A stretch of DNA of 64,000 nt. Origin: a virus. Below, piece after piece: positions 60,584 through 64,000 of this stretch. Each line of letters begins with the position of its first letter. Positions within the stretch are counted from its first letter, which is position 1. Both the position numbers and the translations under genes were made by a program. The notes beneath the pieces are model-generated. The model was given only the letters and a program-made list of their open reading frames with translations. It did no database searches and was not told where the DNA came from. Where the stretch lies: IMG/VR virus record IMGVR_UViG_3300036715_001865, positions 62,001 to 126,000 of that record; one strand, 5' to 3'.

Positions 60584-60656
60584 ATGATAATCAGAGATAG
60601 AATAGAGGAGGAAGGTTCACATAAATTTAAAATTTATGTGGACCTTTGAAAAACTT
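60584..60656 (+). promoter_or_regulatory. In-frame 5' part of the deoxyribonucleotidase gene with a stop codon and a 10-nt frame break between matched CTT codons
   Basis: An ATG at 60584 with AAGGA 8 nt upstream opens a 21-codon frame ending KIYVDL, exactly the start of the HAD motif. It stops at TGA (60647-60649), directly after CTT (60644-60646). After seven bases a second CTT (60654-60656) follows, and GAT GGA GTA continues in the downstream frame as DGVMVDF. A 17-bp hairpin (60613-60647, one G-T pair) covers the same stretch. Programmed bypassing, +1 frameshifting at CTT-TGA or a disabling insertion are all possible. Confidence 0.55.
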
Positions 60657-61121
60657 GATGGAGTAATGGTTGACTTTAGCAAATTTGCTGAAGAAGTGAT
60701 CGGACACCATCCCAAAGATTGGGAGATGGACAGAAACGTAAAAAAATCATTTTGGAAAGGAGTGGACAAGTGGGTTAAGGATGGTAATAAGTTTTTTGAA
60801 CTTATGGATCCAATGCCAGATGCTTTTCATTTGTGGGCATATATTGAAAAATATCACCCTACTATATTATCAGCTACTGGACACACCAGACACGCTGAAA
60901 TAGAGAAAAGAAATTGGGTACACAATCATTTAGGACCATCTGTTCCAGTTATTTTAACTGTTGCTGCTGCAGATAAGGCTAATTACATAACACATGACAA
61001 GTGTATATTGATTGACGACCGTATGAAAGCAATTGCGCCTTGGAGAGACAGAGGCGGAATTGGTATTTTACACACAAGTGCACTAGATACAATTGCACAG
61101 CTTATTGAATTGGGATTATAG
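60636..61121 (+). CDS. 5'(3')-deoxyribonucleotidase-like HAD phosphatase (main open frame)
   Basis: 161 codons can be read from ATG 60636. This start has no ribosome binding site and places MWTFEKLDGVMVDF at the N-terminus, without the nucleophile Asp of the D-x-D HAD motif. The expected motif VDLDGV is restored only when the upstream frame (60584) is joined across a 10-nt gap. The rest is typical: FFELMDPMPDAFHLW cap, ILSATGHTRHAEIEKRNWVH motif II, and CILIDDRMKAIAPWRDRGG motifs III/IV. The family dephosphorylates dNMPs, fitting the nucleotide-metabolism neighbourhood. The next gene starts 1 nt after its stop. Function in this strain depends on how the N-terminus is made. Confidence 0.8.
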   Translation: MWTFEKLDGVMVDFSKFAEEVIGHHPKDWEMDRNVKKSFWKGVDKWVKDGNKFFELMDPMPDAFHLWAYIEKYHPTILSATGHTRHAEIEKRNWVHNHLGPSVPVILTVAAADKANYITHDKCILIDDRMKAIAPWRDRGGIGILHTSALDTIAQLIELGL

Positions 61122-61122
61122 C

Positions 61123-61512
61123 ATGGGATATATAGCGTTTGAATTAGATGAACAATCCAGAACTAAAATATTGGACTATTTTGCCCCAGCTCATCCAGAT
61201 GTTATAGGTCACCACATTACACTTGAGTTTGGAGTGCCTGAACCAACTAAGGAAAAGTGGAAGGAACTACACAAAAAATACGCAACAGCTAAGATCACTG
61301 GGGTTGCACAAAATGAAAAGGCAAAAGCATTAACCGTGTCATTTGACGGAAATGAGCGTAGGGATGATGGGAAATATTTTCACATCACACTTTCAATTGA
61401 TAGATCATCGGGAGTTAAACCAGTATATTCCAACCAATTATTGGTGGATGAACCAATATGGAATGTTGGATTAATTGTTTTTGTTACTGGAACTGTTAAA
61501 TTTTTCAAATAA
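61123..61512 (+). CDS. 2H phosphoesterase-like protein
   Basis: 129 residues from ATG 61123, one base after the preceding stop; a longer frame begins inside the upstream gene. Two H-x-T motifs are present, His31-Ile-Thr33 in GHHITLEFG and His87-Ile-Thr89 in YFHITLSID, the catalytic pair of 2H phosphoesterases that act on cyclic phosphates and 2'-5' bonds. The S-G-V-K-P-V-Y-S-N segment follows the second motif. T4 encodes a 2H enzyme (Acb1) that destroys cyclic nucleotides of the CBASS defence; RNA repair is the other common role. I cannot tell which applies. A perfect palindromic terminator follows. Confidence 0.65.
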   Translation: MGYIAFELDEQSRTKILDYFAPAHPDVIGHHITLEFGVPEPTKEKWKELHKKYATAKITGVAQNEKAKALTVSFDGNERRDDGKYFHITLSIDRSSGVKPVYSNQLLVDEPIWNVGLIVFVTGTVKFFK

Positions 61513-61536
61513 AAAGGGGGCCTAGGCCCCCTTTTT
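61511..61536. terminator. Perfect palindromic bidirectional terminator
   Basis: AAAAAGGGGGCC and its exact complement GGCCCCCTTTTT flank a TA loop, between convergent genes ending at 61512 and 61536. Confidence 0.92.
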
Positions 61537-62879
61537 TAATACTTTCCTTTGGTGTATTTCTGTAGTACTTCATTCAACTCTTGCATGTATATTTCTCGTT
61601 GCCTATCTTTGCTTCCAATGATATTTTCATATTCTAGCTTAAGAGTATTTGCTTCCTCTAATAACCTTAATGTTTTAGTATATTCATCTTTTGTAAATCT
61701 GTACACCGGCAAATCTGCAATATAATCAATATACACCACACCAATTTCTACAAGAAGTTCTTTCAATTCAGACCGAGATTGGGTCTTTTTTGATATCCCT
61801 CCTATGTTATTATCGATAGCAGTAATTATGTCTTTATATTTTTGAATATCTACTTCTAATAGCGATAATAAGCGTAAATATCTGTCTACATAGAATGCCA
61901 ATCTCCATTTTGTAAATCTAGCTAATAAATCTAAAGGCGTTAAATTTAACACCGCTGAATGATTAAAATCTAACACATTAAGATTCTCAATGTGTCGCAC
62001 AGTCAACCCTAATAACAGTAGTAATGATTCATTGGTATGAGTAGCCAAATATCCTTTGTGGAATTTTACAGTAATGTTAACAGTGTCTCGTGAACCATCT
62101 GTATAGTCCACAATATTACCTTTTTCGTATTCACTTTCGAGTTTTGAAATTACTTTTTTGTGAGTTTGTCCATATGGTATCTTGTCAATTAATACTGTGG
62201 TAGCTGTTAATATTTTTACATTCCCACTAAAATAATACGCAATACCTCCATCGGTAATTATAGAATCATGAGCAGTGTTATCTGATGGAGTAAACTCTGG
62301 AAATATTTCATCCAAGTCTTCAACACTCGTCCCTTGTAATATTTTTAATTGAGCTCGGATAATATCTCCCAAGTCTCTAGGTAAAATATTTGTGGCAAAT
62401 CCAACTGCAATACCTTCTGCTGGATTTACCAACGCTAGTGGTACTAGTGGTAGAAAATGTTTTGGTTCTTTTTCTGTACTATCGTAGTTATCCACCATTG
62501 GAACAATTTCAATATCTCGCATTACAACATCTTTAGTGAAAGCAGATAATGTTACAGAGGTATATCTGGATGCACCATAAGCAGTGGCATCCAATAAAGT
62601 TCCAAATGCACCAGTTCCTTTAAATAAAGGTATATTATTACCATACGGTGCAGTAATTGTGTTTATTGAACCATCAGGGGCATCATGTGGATGAATCGGC
62701 AAGGTAGCTCCTGCTAATGTAGCAGATTTCCATTTGTGTCTATCTCTAGCTGTCCATAGCACTCTTCTTGCTCCTGATTTTAATCCATCAGTAATAGATG
62801 GAATTGCTCTCATTTGCATTACAAAGAGTGCATATTCTCTTCGTTGTTGGTTAATATATTCTGAACTTGTCCCTGTCAT
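61536..62879 (-). CDS. 52: DNA topoisomerase II medium subunit gp52
   Basis: 447 residues (T4 gp52 is 442). This is the DNA-cleaving subunit of the phage type II topoisomerase, equivalent to GyrA/ParC. It begins EYINQQRREYALFVMQMRAIPSITDGLKSGARRVLW, the conserved GyrA-like start, and contains YGASRYTSV with the active-site Tyr, then LVPLALVNPAEGIAVGFATNILP. The C-terminal 100 residues form the coiled-coil gate. It follows a phosphoesterase gene, and the ATPase/TOPRIM subunit lies just upstream at the window edge, so the topoisomerase genes are near one another. Confidence 0.95.
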   Translation of the reverse strand: MTGTSSEYINQQRREYALFVMQMRAIPSITDGLKSGARRVLWTARDRHKWKSATLAGATLPIHPHDAPDGSINTITAPYGNNIPLFKGTGAFGTLLDATAYGASRYTSVTLSAFTKDVVMRDIEIVPMVDNYDSTEKEPKHFLPLVPLALVNPAEGIAVGFATNILPRDLGDIIRAQLKILQGTSVEDLDEIFPEFTPSDNTAHDSIITDGGIAYYFSGNVKILTATTVLIDKIPYGQTHKKVISKLESEYEKGNIVDYTDGSRDTVNITVKFHKGYLATHTNESLLLLLGLTVRHIENLNVLDFNHSAVLNLTPLDLLARFTKWRLAFYVDRYLRLLSLLEVDIQKYKDIITAIDNNIGGISKKTQSRSELKELLVEIGVVYIDYIADLPVYRFTKDEYTKTLRLLEEANTLKLEYENIIGSKDRQREIYMQELNEVLQKYTKGKY

Positions 62880-62889
62880 ATTACACCTA

Positions 62890-63591
62890 TTATAAATTAG
62901 TTTGATTTTTTGGGTTTAGATACGCATGGGCAACATCCACAACATCTTTCATATTTTTTGGTGTATAATTAGTGTGTTCCACACATACATTTATATTCCA
63001 TGGCATTAAAGTGTGTTGATGAATATGACCATGAACATTAACACAACCAGGAGGGACATTGTCCAATGGATAATGTGTCAATAATAATTGATAGTCCACA
63101 TCAACATCTTGAACTGTAATAGTCATACATGAAAATTGTTCATCAAATTTCAAATTGTTTAATTTTCCTTTATTGTCCATATCATGATTGCCAATCACAT
63201 GAATCTTGTGTCCTGGAATTTTTTGCAAGATTTGATTCATACCAGACACGTCACCAAATGTAATATCTCCACACCAAATAACAATATCATTTGCTTGAAC
63301 TGTATTGATATAATTACCTATCAAACACTTGTTCATTAAATCCACTGATGGAAATGGTCGCCCCGAATACTTAATAATATTCTTGTGGTTAATATGAATG
63401 TCACTCCAAATCCAAACCTGTCTTCCGTCTGTTGTTTTTCCGTTGTTATCGATGATAAGGGGTACATCTGTTATTGGTGGTATATTCCAATGTTCTGGGT
63501 TCCTTGCTTTTCGTCTTCCACCGTGTGTTACATCAGGAAGTTCTAAATCCAAAATATAATGAGCCAATAGTGTAGTATTTGTAAATTTCAT
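62890..63591 (-). CDS. Calcineurin-like metallophosphoesterase
   Basis: 233 residues. Metal-binding motifs in order: WSDIHINHKNI (D-x-H), IVIWCGDITFGD (G-D), VIGNHDMDN (GNHD), LLLTHYPLD (H) and NVHGHIHQH (G-H-x-H). Small single-domain enzymes of this kind are common in phages; the substrate (nucleotides, RNA ends or signalling molecules) cannot be told. GAGGAA precedes the ATG. It lies between the two topoisomerase genes, 10 nt from gene 52, and is probably co-transcribed with them. Confidence 0.85.
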   Translation of the reverse strand: MKFTNTTLLAHYILDLELPDVTHGGRRKARNPEHWNIPPITDVPLIIDNNGKTTDGRQVWIWSDIHINHKNIIKYSGRPFPSVDLMNKCLIGNYINTVQANDIVIWCGDITFGDVSGMNQILQKIPGHKIHVIGNHDMDNKGKLNNLKFDEQFSCMTITVQDVDVDYQLLLTHYPLDNVPPGCVNVHGHIHQHTLMPWNINVCVEHTNYTPKNMKDVVDVAHAYLNPKNQTNL

Positions 63592-63608
63592 GTTTTAATT
63601 CCTCTATT

Positions 63609-64000
63609 TTATTCTATAATAGTTGTGAGCCACGCTTTTCTTAAATCGGCATTTTTACCAAATAACAATTCCATTACCTCTTTCATTTTGCCATCATCCA
63701 CAAACGGTATGACTGATTTCTCGATGTCTCCTAGTATCATTTCCCAATCTACTTTTGACATACTACCCAAACCTTTCATGTATGTAATTTCCCAACCCTT
63801 GTACTTGGTTTTTACTTTTTCATAATCAGATTGTGTTGTAAAATGTATTCTTTTTCCACCCTTTGAAGCAACAACGTTTGGTGCAACTAATCTATAAAAG
63901 ATAGGAGGGCAGTTTGGGTCAAATAATTCAGGCCAAAATTTAAAAAACAAACAAGCAAGTAGTGTAAAAATATCGTCACCATCTCTATCAGCATCTGTTG
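63609..64000 (-). CDS. 39: DNA topoisomerase II large subunit (gp39/gp60), C-terminal part cut by the window edge
   Basis: The frame is open to the end of the window, giving the last ~130 residues. TDADRDGDDIFTLLACLFF is the second acidic TOPRIM motif (DxDxD) that binds Mg2+ at the cleavage site. YKGWEITYMKGLGSMSKVDWEMI is the following conserved segment of GyrB/ParE-type subunits, and the protein ends GKNADLRKAWLTTIIE, as in T4-like and bacterial relatives. In T4 this region is encoded by the separate gene 60. Whether it is split here cannot be seen, but the part in view is continuous. Confidence 0.92.
   Translation of the reverse strand, partial: TDADRDGDDIFTLLACLFFKFWPELFDPNCPPIFYRLVAPNVVASKGGKRIHFTTQSDYEKVKTKYKGWEITYMKGLGSMSKVDWEMILGDIEKSVIPFVDDGKMKEVMELLFGKNADLRKAWLTTIIE

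Overview
The window is 64 kb of a compact, AT-rich phage genome of the T4-like myovirus type. Recognisable T4-type genes are the late sigma factor gp55, the gp46/gp47 recombination nuclease, DNA polymerase gp43, clamp gp45, helicase gp41, RNase H, DsbA, topoisomerase subunits gp52 and gp39/60 (cut by the window edge), and the baseplate genes 48/54, 53, 5, 25 and 6. Many genes are preceded by the T4 late-promoter element TATAAATA, on both strands. An RlpA-like lipoprotein and three peptidoglycan-cleaving domains on tail-tip proteins point to a Gram-negative host. The host itself cannot be named from the sequence.

Layout. 1-368: end of a probable baseplate-assembly locus. 369-707: a 51-nt perfect palindrome and a run of hairpins. 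708-7995 (minus): RuvC-like resolvase, glycine-rich adhesin, tail fibre, gp46 with an intein in its Walker A motif, gp47, gp55. 8113-37244 (plus): baseplate and tail-tip module (gp48/54-like, gp53, hub with two lysozyme domains, gp5 spike, gp25, gp6, a 3783-residue wedge-like protein, a Calx-beta/LamG adhesin and small structural proteins), with homing endonuclease genes on the opposite strand at 14285 and 37241. 38417-53256 (minus): PAAR-tipped spike with a cysteine hydrolase, replication genes (RNase H, clamp, polymerase, DsbA, helicase) and a series of late-promoter-associated genes of unknown function. 53480-61512 (plus): nucleotide metabolism (dCMP deaminase, NrdA, NrdB, HAD deoxyribonucleotidase) and a 2H phosphoesterase-like gene, heavily invaded by homing elements. 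61536-64000 (minus): topoisomerase genes with a phosphoesterase gene between them.

The most notable system is nrdB. It is broken into two genes, each carrying half of an intein, with a free-standing GIY-YIG endonuclease gene between them. The break lies inside the E-x-x-H diiron-ligand motif, so active NrdB should need protein trans-splicing. A second intein, in gp46, has the Trp-Cys-Thr signature of class 3 inteins. Other homing elements are a GIY-YIG pseudogene with four frame breaks and three endonuclease genes of a shared modular type.

Two further patterns stand out. Several late promoters sit inside inverted repeats whose far arm pairs with, or lies next to, the downstream ribosome binding site. 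This is the T4 gene e / I-TevI type of control, used here on several genes. The deoxyribonucleotidase frame is also interrupted by exactly 10 nt between two CTT codons, directly after the catalytic Asp, with an in-frame TGA following the first CTT.
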